Assembly (NCBI GenBank): GCA_934717855.1
Contig: CAKUZI010000013.1
Span: forward strand, 1-43,861
DNA length: 43,861 nucleotides
Direction of reading: 5' to 3'
Source of the DNA: an uncultured Candidatus Melainabacteria bacterium
GTDB lineage: Bacteria; Cyanobacteriota; Vampirovibrionia; Gastranaerophilales; Gastranaerophilaceae
Below are positions 1-7,161 of the stretch, piece after piece. The notes under the pieces were generated by a model, which was not told the origin of the DNA, searched no databases, and worked only from the letters and a program-made list of their open reading frames with translations. A program made the translations under genes and the position numbers. Position 1 is the first letter of the stretch. Every line of letters begins with the position of its first letter.

Positions 1-57
1 TGTTGCAGTAACTTTGTAACGTTTAGCAGCAGATTTGTGTGTTTTCATTTTTGGCAT
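1..57 (-). CDS. rpmI: 50S ribosomal protein bL35, 5' part only
   Basis: The reverse strand from 57 reads MPKMKTHKSAAKRYKVTAT, the characteristic start of bL35, a small basic protein of the large ribosomal subunit. The other roughly 45 codons lie beyond the window edge. An AGAGG ribosome-binding site stands a few bases before the ATG, so the start is well supported. In most bacteria rpmI lies between infC and rplT. Here no infC is upstream: nadE is, with a promoter in between, so rpmI begins its own transcript. rplT would be expected just outside the window. Confidence 0.93.
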   Translation of the reverse strand, partial: MPKMKTHKSAAKRYKVTAT

Positions 58-141
58 TTTAACCTCTTTCTGTGCATTGCACGATTTATCGATTACTACG
101 AAATTCTAGGCATACCAAAGCCATAAAATCTCTGTAAACTG

Positions 142-170
142 ATTATAGTATGCAAAATTTTTATTTGCAA
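142..170 (-). promoter_or_regulatory. Promoter of rpmI
   Basis: On the minus strand TTGCAA (165-170) is followed after 17 nt by a perfect TATAAT (142-147). This predicts a leader of about 75-80 nt. The leader contains an 11-bp palindrome GTGCATTGCAC at 72-82, about 15 nt before the start codon. It could be an operator or a small hairpin near the ribosome-binding site; that role is inference. Confidence 0.7.
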
Positions 171-206
171 GCAGATTTAAAATTTTGTTAAGTCGTAGAC
201 TATAGT

Positions 207-250
207 AATTAGGGCGAGATATCTATCCCGCCCCCTAATTTTTATTTTAT
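207..250. terminator. Inverted repeat after nadE, possible terminator
   Basis: AATTAGGGCG (207-216) pairs imperfectly with CGCCCCCTAATT (229-240), with a two-base bulge. The T-rich tract lies on the plus-strand side (239-250), whereas nadE reads leftwards, so it is not a canonical terminator for nadE. It sits directly after the nadE stop and before the rpmI promoter, where a transcript end is expected. Confidence 0.4.
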
Positions 251-1653
251 TAATAATATCTTTGAACAACCGGTAAATTTACACCATTGCAGAAAGAACG
301 TTCTGTTAATCTTACGCCCAAACAGCCTTGGTGGCGTTTAAATTGCATTCTATAAATTTTTCTTACAACTTCATCAACAATTGATTTATCATATTTTTTA
401 TAAATCTCTTCAACCGAAATATTTTGTTCAAGATACATTTCAATAATATCATCCAAAACAGCATATTCTGGTAATCTGTCTTGATCTTTTTGGTTCGGAT
501 GAAGTTCCGCAGATGGTGCTTTATCAATAATCGCCTGTGGAATAATTTCACCGTTTCTATTAATAAAGTTCGATAATTTATAAACATTTGTTTTGGTCAA
601 ATCGCAAATCATATTGAAACCGCCTGCCAAGTCGCCGTACAATGTTCCAAATCCCATTGCACTTTCTGATTTGTTGCCTGTTGACAAAAGCAATCTGTTT
701 TCGCGGTTTGAATAGAACATCAAAATTAGCCCTCTCAATCTTGCTTGCAAATTTTCTTCCGCCAAATCGTGCAATCTTTCTCTGCCTGACATAAACGCGT
801 CAAACAAAGGCGTAATAGGCTCTTTTATTGTTTGAATACCCAAATTTTCTGCTAATTCTAAACTATCAGTAACACTTCCCTCTGAAGAAAACATACTAGG
901 CATTAAAACACCTAAGACATTGTCTTTTCCAATAGCTTCAACTGCTAATGTTGCTGTTAAAGCACTGTCAATTCCGCCTGACAATCCCAATACAACTTTT
1001 TTTAATCCTGTGTTTTCGCAGTATTCGCGCAATGCAAATGTTGTAACGTCATAAACTTGTGATTCTACTTGTTCGTCAGTGAATTCAATAACCCTTGCAA
1101 AATCAATTGTATCAACGTCTTCTTTACACAATGGCATTTGCATAACAAGTTCATTATTTGCGTTTTTAGCAAAACTTCCGCCGGCAAAAACATTTTCATC
1201 TGCAATTCCAAGCGCATTCACGTAAATAAAATCACTATGTGTGTGTATTTCGTCAACAAATTCTTTATAAGTATTCATTGCATAATATCTGTTTTTTGCC
1301 AAAATGTATAAATCGCAATCAACATCTTCCATAAAAGTATCAGAAACAAAAACTTTTTTACCGCAAATATCAAAAACTCCGTAATCAGAAACTTCAACTT
1401 CACCATTTCTTATCAAAATATCTCCAAGAATAATGTTTTGTTTAAAGTTTTTGTTTGCGATTTCACGGTATAATTCAGCCTGCTTTGACATACAACCGTC
1501 ATCAAAAACTAAATCTTTTCCGCCCAAATCTTCAATGTCAACTTGTGGAAAAACAATCAAATCACAATCGGATTTGATATTATTGATAATATTTTCTAAA
1601 TTAAATTTAAAATCTGCTGTTTTTAATCTTATTTGTGCAACTACTGTTTTCAT
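250..1653 (-). CDS. nadE: NAD+ synthetase with degenerate N-terminal glutaminase domain
   Basis: The protein (467 aa) amidates nicotinic acid adenine dinucleotide to NAD+. The C-terminal synthetase half carries the P-loop-like SGGIDS at 225-230 and a later STGNKSE/GTLYGD block, both typical. The N-terminal about 190 residues align with the nitrilase-fold glutaminase of two-domain NadE proteins, but the catalytic Glu-Lys-Cys triad is missing. The FPE motif is FPQ (Q37), the segment that should carry the lysine is largely deleted, and the ICED cysteine region reads VSDTF. Two-domain NadE proteins usually have about 540-570 residues. Ammonia would then have to come free or from another glutaminase. 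The ATG at 1653 follows a GTGAGG ribosome-binding site, 16 nt after ftsQ, so the gene closes the murC-ftsQ operon. Confidence 0.92.
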   Translation of the reverse strand: MKTVVAQIRLKTADFKFNLENIINNIKSDCDLIVFPQVDIEDLGGKDLVFDDGCMSKQAELYREIANKNFKQNIILGDILIRNGEVEVSDYGVFDICGKKVFVSDTFMEDVDCDLYILAKNRYYAMNTYKEFVDEIHTHSDFIYVNALGIADENVFAGGSFAKNANNELVMQMPLCKEDVDTIDFARVIEFTDEQVESQVYDVTTFALREYCENTGLKKVVLGLSGGIDSALTATLAVEAIGKDNVLGVLMPSMFSSEGSVTDSLELAENLGIQTIKEPITPLFDAFMSGRERLHDLAEENLQARLRGLILMFYSNRENRLLLSTGNKSESAMGFGTLYGDLAGGFNMICDLTKTNVYKLSNFINRNGEIIPQAIIDKAPSAELHPNQKDQDRLPEYAVLDDIIEMYLEQNISVEEIYKKYDKSIVDEVVRKIYRMQFKRHQGCLGVRLTERSFCNGVNLPVVQRYY

Positions 1654-1669
1654 TTTTTACCTCACAATT

Positions 1670-2593
1670 TTATTGCAATTTTAAATAATTGACCTTTTCC
1701 CAACTCAAATCAAGATATTTAACCTTGGAATCAACCATCTTAACTTGTGGTAAAATGGATGGAATACGCTCTATACGTTTAAATACACTGTCGTCAAGTC
1801 TGCCGAGACGAATGTTTACGGTTTTTATTTTTACAAAAACGTCATTCGGATTTCTCAAATCAATATATTCAACAGGTTCTTTTGAATAGGTTTCAATATA
1901 ATTTTTTATTTTTTCTAGTTCATGGATTTTATTCAAATCCCATTTGTGATAATCATCGCCTTTATTTCCGTAAGAAAGAACTTTTATCGTATTATATTGC
2001 TTTTTCAACGGTAAAAATTCTTTACCGATAAGTTTTCCGTCTGTTGTGAAGAAAGCAACGGGTTGAGCCTTTTCATCAGGAGCAATTAATATTGCCGGAA
2101 TTCTTTCTTTCAAAATAATTTGAATTCTAGCCGGAAATGCGTAACGTCGGATATAAACATCTTCAACAGGCGCAAGTTTTATAAGATTTTTCTTTATGGC
2201 GCCGGTTCTTGCCATATATATTGGAACATTCGGAACATTACTTGTTTTTAGCAAAGCCAAAATTCTATGTGACGGAACTATGTTGTTGTTAATAATTTCA
2301 ACTGAATTCCCGTCGACATAGTTAAAAGCGTTTTTATCCATATACCAGCCGTTACTTTTTAGAGCATAACCAAGCCCGACTATTAAAAATATTGACAATA
2401 AAAATCTTACAAAAGCTCGAAATCGTTCTTGCTTCATTCTCCCTTTGCGAACAAGACGTTCTCGACGCTTTTTCTTCACAAGATGCTTCCCGTCCGTAAT
2501 TTCTGTTTCTGCAATTTCAGAATACTCAACAGATTCGACGTGAATTTCTTGAATATTGTTGTCTATATTATCGTTTTGATTAAATTCATCCAT
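1670..2593 (-). CDS. ftsQ: Cell division protein FtsQ (POTRA, single TM)
   Basis: FtsQ is a bitopic inner-membrane protein that links early and late divisome proteins. This 307-aa protein has an acidic then strongly basic cytoplasmic N-terminus (1-58), one membrane segment at about 60-79, and a periplasmic part. That part looks like a POTRA domain (about 90-165) followed by a beta domain (about 170-300). Sequence conservation in this family is low, so the name rests largely on topology and on its place directly after ddl, the standard dcw order. The ATG abuts the ddl stop (TAGATG), which points to translational coupling. ftsA and ftsZ do not follow; nadE does. Confidence 0.85.
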   Translation of the reverse strand: MDEFNQNDNIDNNIQEIHVESVEYSEIAETEITDGKHLVKKKRRERLVRKGRMKQERFRAFVRFLLSIFLIVGLGYALKSNGWYMDKNAFNYVDGNSVEIINNNIVPSHRILALLKTSNVPNVPIYMARTGAIKKNLIKLAPVEDVYIRRYAFPARIQIILKERIPAILIAPDEKAQPVAFFTTDGKLIGKEFLPLKKQYNTIKVLSYGNKGDDYHKWDLNKIHELEKIKNYIETYSKEPVEYIDLRNPNDVFVKIKTVNIRLGRLDDSVFKRIERIPSILPQVKMVDSKVKYLDLSWEKVNYLKLQ

Positions 2594-3544
2594 CTATTTG
2601 TTTAAACCTACACTGTTTAATATAATTTGCACTAGAGTATCATAATCAATTCCCATTACTGATGCTTGTGCCGGCAAGTCACTTGTTTCGGTCATTCCTG
2701 GACTTGTGTTAATTTCCAATACATAAGGTACGTTGTCAACGATATGGAAGTCAACTCTAGAAACTCCTGAACAACCAGCTGTTTCAAAAGCTTTAAGAGC
2801 AATTGCCTTAACTTTCTTTGTCATATCTTCAGAAATTTCAGCCGGAAGAATAAATTCTGTCATTCCCTTTGTATACTTACATTCATAATCGTACCATTCG
2901 TGTTTTGGACGCATTTCAAGAATTTCTGTAACCGTTCTATCTTTACCATCTCCTAAAACGCCTACAGTTGCGGCTTTCCCAACAAGATATTCTTCAATCA
3001 AAACGTCGTCATTGTATTTAATAGCGTCTTGGTAAGCTTTTTCCAATTCATCAGGAGTATTAACTTTTGTCATCCCAAAACTTGAACCTTCGCAAACAGG
3101 TTTTGTAATTAACGGATATTTTAAATCTTTTGTTTTTTCAACAACGTCTTCACCTTTTTGAACAAAAACAGATTTAATTAAAGGAATATCTTTGCATGTT
3201 GAAAGAATTCTTTTTGTATATTCCTTGTTCATACAAACAGAACTAGCCATAACTCCACAACCTGTGTAAGGAATTTGCAAAATTTCTAAAATTCCTTGAA
3301 TACAACCATCCTCGCCGTATTTCCCATGGAGAGCGTTGAATGCATAGTCGTAATTTCCTGTTTTAAGTTTGCTTGCAATATCTTTATCTACGACCACAAG
3401 TTCAGAATTTTTGTAGCCTAATCTTTGCAATGCGTCATAACAACCTTTTCCTGATCTCATAGAAACTTCTGCTTCTGAAGACATTCCACCGCAAAGTACG
3501 GCAATTTTTGCGTTTTTATCTACTTTTGATACAATATTTTGCAT
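2594..3544 (-). CDS. ddl: D-alanine--D-alanine ligase
   Basis: This ATP-grasp enzyme joins two D-Ala residues for the peptidoglycan precursor. Its 316 aa are normal length. The N-terminal GGMSSEAEVSMRSG (19-32) holds the conserved Glu and Ser, ALHGKYGEDG is at 71-80, and VKPVCEGSSFGM is the ATP-binding loop. The C-terminal EINTSPGMTETS carries the Mg2+/D-Ala-binding residues. The start at 3544 follows an AGAGGTT ribosome-binding site and lies 25 bp inside the end of murB, so the two are co-translated. No substitution typical of D-Ala-D-Lac ligases (vancomycin resistance) is evident. Confidence 0.96.
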   Translation of the reverse strand: MQNIVSKVDKNAKIAVLCGGMSSEAEVSMRSGKGCYDALQRLGYKNSELVVVDKDIASKLKTGNYDYAFNALHGKYGEDGCIQGILEILQIPYTGCGVMASSVCMNKEYTKRILSTCKDIPLIKSVFVQKGEDVVEKTKDLKYPLITKPVCEGSSFGMTKVNTPDELEKAYQDAIKYNDDVLIEEYLVGKAATVGVLGDGKDRTVTEILEMRPKHEWYDYECKYTKGMTEFILPAEISEDMTKKVKAIALKAFETAGCSGVSRVDFHIVDNVPYVLEINTSPGMTETSDLPAQASVMGIDYDTLVQIILNSVGLNK

Positions 3545-4434
3545 ATTTCAACCTCTTCTTTATTATTTCCGCCAAGGAATCTTACTTCCGGCTTTAATTC
3601 AATATTAAATTTTTCTTTTACTCTTTTATACATTTCATACATTAATCGTAAGGCATCAAGAGATGTCGCATCCCCAGTGTTGACAATGAAATTAGCGTGA
3701 TTTTCCCAAACTTGCATTCCGCCGTTTTTCAAACCTTTTGCGCCAACAACTTCTAACAATCGCCCTGCAGAATCTCCTGACGGGTTGCGAAACGTACTTC
3801 CACAATTTGGTAAAGTTAAGTCTGGTTGTTTTGCTTTGCGGAACGACAAGTTTTCATCCATTTTTGCTTGAATTTCGTCTTTTGTTTTTGGAGTTAGTTC
3901 AAATTCTGCCTCTAAAACTGAATAGTTTTCTTTTTGACAAATTGATGTTCTGTATTCAAATTCCAATTCTTTGTTCGATAATTCTATCAGGCCTTTTTCA
4001 GGTGAATAAATTTTGGCAGATTTTAAAATCGCTGAAACATCTTGACCATGAGCGCCAGCATTCATAAATACTTCCCCGCCAATCGAACCGGGGAATGCAA
4101 TCATAAATTCCATCCCGCTTAAATTGTTGTCTAAAGCAATTTTTGACAACTTTGTTCCTCTAACACCTGCTCCGGCAATAATTTTTGTTCCATCAACAGT
4201 GATATTAGAAAGCTTTTTAGTTGAAATTACAGCGCCATCATAACCAAAAGAAGAAATAATGACGTTTGACAAATTACCAGCAATAAAAGCATTTGGTTCT
4301 TTTTGTATAATTTGAACAAATTCGTCAATTGTTTCCGGTGCATAAAATCTTGAAATCTTGCCACCGATTTTCATTGTCGTTGATTTTTTTATATCAAAAT
4401 CAGTTTGTAGCACCGACAGCCTCACTTCTTGCAT
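3520..4434 (-). CDS. murB: UDP-N-acetylenolpyruvoylglucosamine reductase
   Basis: MurB is the FAD/NADPH enzyme that reduces UDP-GlcNAc-enolpyruvate to UDP-MurNAc. The 304-aa protein has the FAD-binding PCMH fold. FEYRTS includes Y161 and R162, the proton donor S213 sits in NCGSTFRNP, and E283 is in KPEVRFLG. The short form is type II, as in many Gram-positives and cyanobacteria. The usual GGGSN dinucleotide loop reads GNLSN (53-57). The ATG at 4434 overlaps murC by 35 bp. An in-frame GTG 24 nt downstream (codon 9), preceded by AGTGAGG, is an alternative start. Confidence 0.94.
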   Translation of the reverse strand: MQEVRLSVLQTDFDIKKSTTMKIGGKISRFYAPETIDEFVQIIQKEPNAFIAGNLSNVIISSFGYDGAVISTKKLSNITVDGTKIIAGAGVRGTKLSKIALDNNLSGMEFMIAFPGSIGGEVFMNAGAHGQDVSAILKSAKIYSPEKGLIELSNKELEFEYRTSICQKENYSVLEAEFELTPKTKDEIQAKMDENLSFRKAKQPDLTLPNCGSTFRNPSGDSAGRLLEVVGAKGLKNGGMQVWENHANFIVNTGDATSLDALRLMYEMYKRVKEKFNIELKPEVRFLGGNNKEEVEICKILYQK

Positions 4435-5779
4435 TCATTAACTCTTTTGACAAGTTAGTGATTGTTCCAGCACCCAATCCAATTACAACATCATCCTTTT
4501 TTAATTCAGGATAAAGTTTTTTTGCAACATCTGCAATAGATCCGCTCATGTATTCGCAAGGAATTGAAATATGACTACTCAACTCTTGAACAAATCTTTC
4601 GGAATTTATACCCTCAATCGGATCTTCTGAAGCTGAATAAACATCGGTTACAACGACTTTGTCAACACCTGAAAACGCATCTAAGAATTCATTCCAAAGA
4701 TTTTTTAGTCGAGTGTATCTATGAGGTTGGAATACTGCAATGACACGTTTTTCATTCATTCCCTCAGCAGAAGAAAGAGTCGCCTTAATCTCTGTCGGGT
4801 GGTGAGCATAATCATCAAATACAGTTACTCCGTCAAATTCTCCAACTTTTTGGAAGCGTCTGCCCATTCCTAAGAAAGTCGCAAAATGCGGTTTTACAAG
4901 GTTAATATCAACGCCTGCTTGATGCAAACTTGCAAGAACAGACAAAGCGTTGTAAACATTGTGCTTCCCTCGCAAGATGATTTTCAAATCTGTTAAAAAT
5001 TCGCCTTTATAGTAAACATCAAAGGTTGTGCAATCTGCTTTAAATTCAATGTTTTTGGCGGTATAATCAGCATCTGAAAGCCCAAAAGTCATTGTTTTAT
5101 GACTATGCAAAGACATTGTTGCTTCACAATCCTTATTTACTAAAACAATTGATTTTTCATCCATATTAGAGATAAATTTTTCAAAAGTTGCCAAAATTGA
5201 TTTTAAACCGTCTTTGTAAAAATCAAGGTGATCTGGTTCTAAGTTGTTTACTACACAAATATTTGGAGCATATTTAACAATTGTTCCATCGCTTTCATCA
5301 AGTTCAGCACAGAAAAATTTGCCATCTTGAGAATGTGCATTGTTTCCAATTTCTGGAATTATTCCACCAACAACATAAGACGGTTTTAGCCCTGCTTTTT
5401 CTAATACGTAAGAAGAAAGTCCGCTAGTAGTTGTTTTTCCGTGTGTTCCGGAATATCCAAGGAAGAATTTTCCCCATCTTGAAATCTCTGCAAGTATATC
5501 AGAGCGATGGTAAACTTTCAACCCAAGTTCTCTAGCTCTAATCATTTCCGGATTAGTTTCTCTAATCGCGGTACTTGCAACAACAATTGCATCAGACGGA
5601 ACATTTTCTTTTTTTTGTCCGATAAAAATTTTTGCGCCTAATTTCCTTAATTTGTCAATATATTTGCTATCTACAATATCTGAGCCTGAAACTTCGCATC
5701 CGTTCTCCAACAAATACTTAGCAAGCCCGCTCATTCCAACACCGCCAATTGCGATAAAATAGTATTTTTTATTATTCAA
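4400..5779 (-). CDS. murC: UDP-N-acetylmuramate--L-alanine ligase
   Basis: MurC adds L-Ala to UDP-MurNAc using ATP, the first step of stem-peptide synthesis. The protein is 459 aa with three Mur-ligase domains. GGVGMSG (12-18) starts the UDP-binding Rossmann domain, GTHGKTTT (111-118) is the ATP P-loop, NLEPDHLDFY follows in the central domain, and FDDYAHHPTEI with FQPHRYTR mark the C-terminal domain. The start codon is TTG at 5779, supported by an AAGGGA ribosome-binding site 7 nt before it and by the Rossmann motif directly downstream. It is the first gene of the murC-murB-ddl-ftsQ-nadE operon, and its rare start may lower its yield relative to murB. Confidence 0.96.
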   Translation of the reverse strand: MNNKKYYFIAIGGVGMSGLAKYLLENGCEVSGSDIVDSKYIDKLRKLGAKIFIGQKKENVPSDAIVVASTAIRETNPEMIRARELGLKVYHRSDILAEISRWGKFFLGYSGTHGKTTTSGLSSYVLEKAGLKPSYVVGGIIPEIGNNAHSQDGKFFCAELDESDGTIVKYAPNICVVNNLEPDHLDFYKDGLKSILATFEKFISNMDEKSIVLVNKDCEATMSLHSHKTMTFGLSDADYTAKNIEFKADCTTFDVYYKGEFLTDLKIILRGKHNVYNALSVLASLHQAGVDINLVKPHFATFLGMGRRFQKVGEFDGVTVFDDYAHHPTEIKATLSSAEGMNEKRVIAVFQPHRYTRLKNLWNEFLDAFSGVDKVVVTDVYSASEDPIEGINSERFVQELSSHISIPCEYMSGSIADVAKKLYPELKKDDVVIGLGAGTITNLSKELMNARSEAVGATN

Positions 5780-5813
5780 AGTTCTATCCCTTATTTATAA
5801 ATCTACATTCATA

Positions 5814-5819
5814 ATTATA
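5814..5819 (-). promoter_or_regulatory. -10 box for the murC operon
   Basis: A perfect TATAAT on the minus strand lies about 35 nt before the murC start and would give a leader of about 28 nt. No good -35 is visible at 16-18 nt, so the call rests on the -10 alone. Confidence 0.4.
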
Positions 5820-5909
5820 ATACATAAATCTGCATAAGGGCTGAATTTTACTATTTGTAAAGAGAATTATTTGATTTTTTCAAAGTTTTGTCCTTGGCAA
5901 TTTGTCTTA

Positions 5910-7004
5910 TTAACGACCGTAAGCTTCACCAATATTTGCTATTTGGTAAAAAGAGAATATTCTTTTTTCACCGTTTTTATCTTTGTATGTGATTGTAGAG
6001 TGTACATTATCATATTTTACAGTGTGGATTGCTTCTGAAATGTAGCCTCCTTTGGTCAAGTGTTCTTGCCCTTTTGCAAAATTCCTATGAAACTTCTTTA
6101 CGTTATTGAACAATTTGTCTAAATAACAATCAATATCTTTGTCTGAATACTGCCACTCACTCTTTTCATCAACAAGTGAACATAATAAGGCTTTTGCATT
6201 CTTCTTAATTTGTGCATACATAGTTTTGCTTTCTAGATATTTACCTTCGTTACTTCCTTCCAAAGCCTTTGAAATCATACTATGTGCAAACTCAACGTTT
6301 CCTTGAATCCAGAAACCGTTTTTGTTCATTTCTTCTTCAGCTTTTTTTAATTCTGAAATGTTAAACATTCCATCCATACGTGCACTCATCATTTGACTAT
6401 TTCTTTCTATTTGAGCAAGAGCCTCTTCTTGCCCATTTCCATTTAGCAAGAAGTTATGCATACTATCTAAAGAAACTTCGTTTTTGCTACGCATTTCCCC
6501 AAACAATTTAATAATTTGATCAGGCATTAAACAGTCAACTTCTTTCACAGACTTTACGTTTGCCATTCCTTTATATTTTTGCAATTGCATAATTTCTTTA
6601 TTTTTTTCAGCAATTTCCAATTCTTTAGCTTTTAATGTTTCTTGCATAGAACTTCTTACAGATTCCATAGCTTTAAAAACTGCGCTTTTTGTTTCTTTTG
6701 GAAATTCGGCAATTTTATCGGCTTGACTGTTAATAAGAGCCTTTTGATCCCTATTTTCAGAAATCAATGATACAATTTTTTGAGTTAAGGATTCAAAAAC
6801 ATCTGAAACTTTTTCTGATTTAAGCCCAAATGCTCCTTTTACCGCTTTTAACATTTTAGGGATTTCAACTTCGCTTCCTGAAACCATTTCTTGAACAAAT
6901 TTGTCACCGATAGCTCCTTTAAAATTGGTATTGCGTTTAGCATTTGAGTTGCTATATTGACTATTTACAGGTGTAAAATTGGAGGTAATCCCTTGTATAT
7001 TCAT
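5910..7004 (-). CDS. Orphan protein, polar N-terminus and coiled coil (364 aa)
   Basis: I do not recognise a family. Residues 1-35 are rich in Asn, Ser, Thr and Gln and end in NTNFKGAIGDKF, a disordered-looking leader. I recall short N-terminal phrases of this N-x-FKG kind in many proteins of this lineage, but that is memory only. Residues about 95-150 (many Lys, Glu, Gln, Ala) should form a helix or coiled coil; the remainder is mixed helical and ends with a beta-rich YDNVHSTITYKDKNGEKRIFSFYQ. There is no membrane segment and no cleavable signal peptide. The start has an AAAGGA ribosome-binding site. It is monocistronic, between leuS (terminated) and murC, and the bipartite box at 7063-7088 lies 58 nt upstream. 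Confidence 0.8.
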   Translation of the reverse strand: MNIQGITSNFTPVNSQYSNSNAKRNTNFKGAIGDKFVQEMVSGSEVEIPKMLKAVKGAFGLKSEKVSDVFESLTQKIVSLISENRDQKALINSQADKIAEFPKETKSAVFKAMESVRSSMQETLKAKELEIAEKNKEIMQLQKYKGMANVKSVKEVDCLMPDQIIKLFGEMRSKNEVSLDSMHNFLLNGNGQEEALAQIERNSQMMSARMDGMFNISELKKAEEEMNKNGFWIQGNVEFAHSMISKALEGSNEGKYLESKTMYAQIKKNAKALLCSLVDEKSEWQYSDKDIDCYLDKLFNNVKKFHRNFAKGQEHLTKGGYISEAIHTVKYDNVHSTITYKDKNGEKRIFSFYQIANIGEAYGR

Positions 7005-7062
7005 TCTTTTTTCCTTTCATATTTATAAACTTGGTTGCATTAATAGTTCTAAAGAAAAATTT

Positions 7063-7088
7063 TTGCTAGTATATGTAAATTTGTTAAG
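7063..7088 (-). promoter_or_regulatory. Bipartite box CTTAACAAA-N11-TAGCAA (copy A)
   Basis: The minus strand reads CTTAACAAA (7080-7088), 11 nt, TAGCAA (7063-7068), followed by A/T-rich sequence. It ends 58 nt before the ATG of the 364-aa orphan. Two further copies with identical spacing precede other orphan genes (12219-12244 and 24525-24550). It may be an alternative sigma-factor promoter or an activator site; that role is inference. Confidence 0.55.
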
Positions 7089-7109
7089 AATTAATAAAAT
7101 AATTAAACA

Positions 7110-7144
7110 CAAAAAACGAGGTATATTTTTACAATACACCTCGT
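7110..7144 (-). terminator. Intrinsic terminator of leuS
   Basis: On the minus strand ACGAGGTGTAT pairs with ATATACCTCGT (11 pairs, one G-T wobble) around a 7-nt loop, followed by TTTTTT. It begins 18 nt after the leuS stop. Confidence 0.9.
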
Positions 7145-7161
7145 CTTTTCTATATTATATG

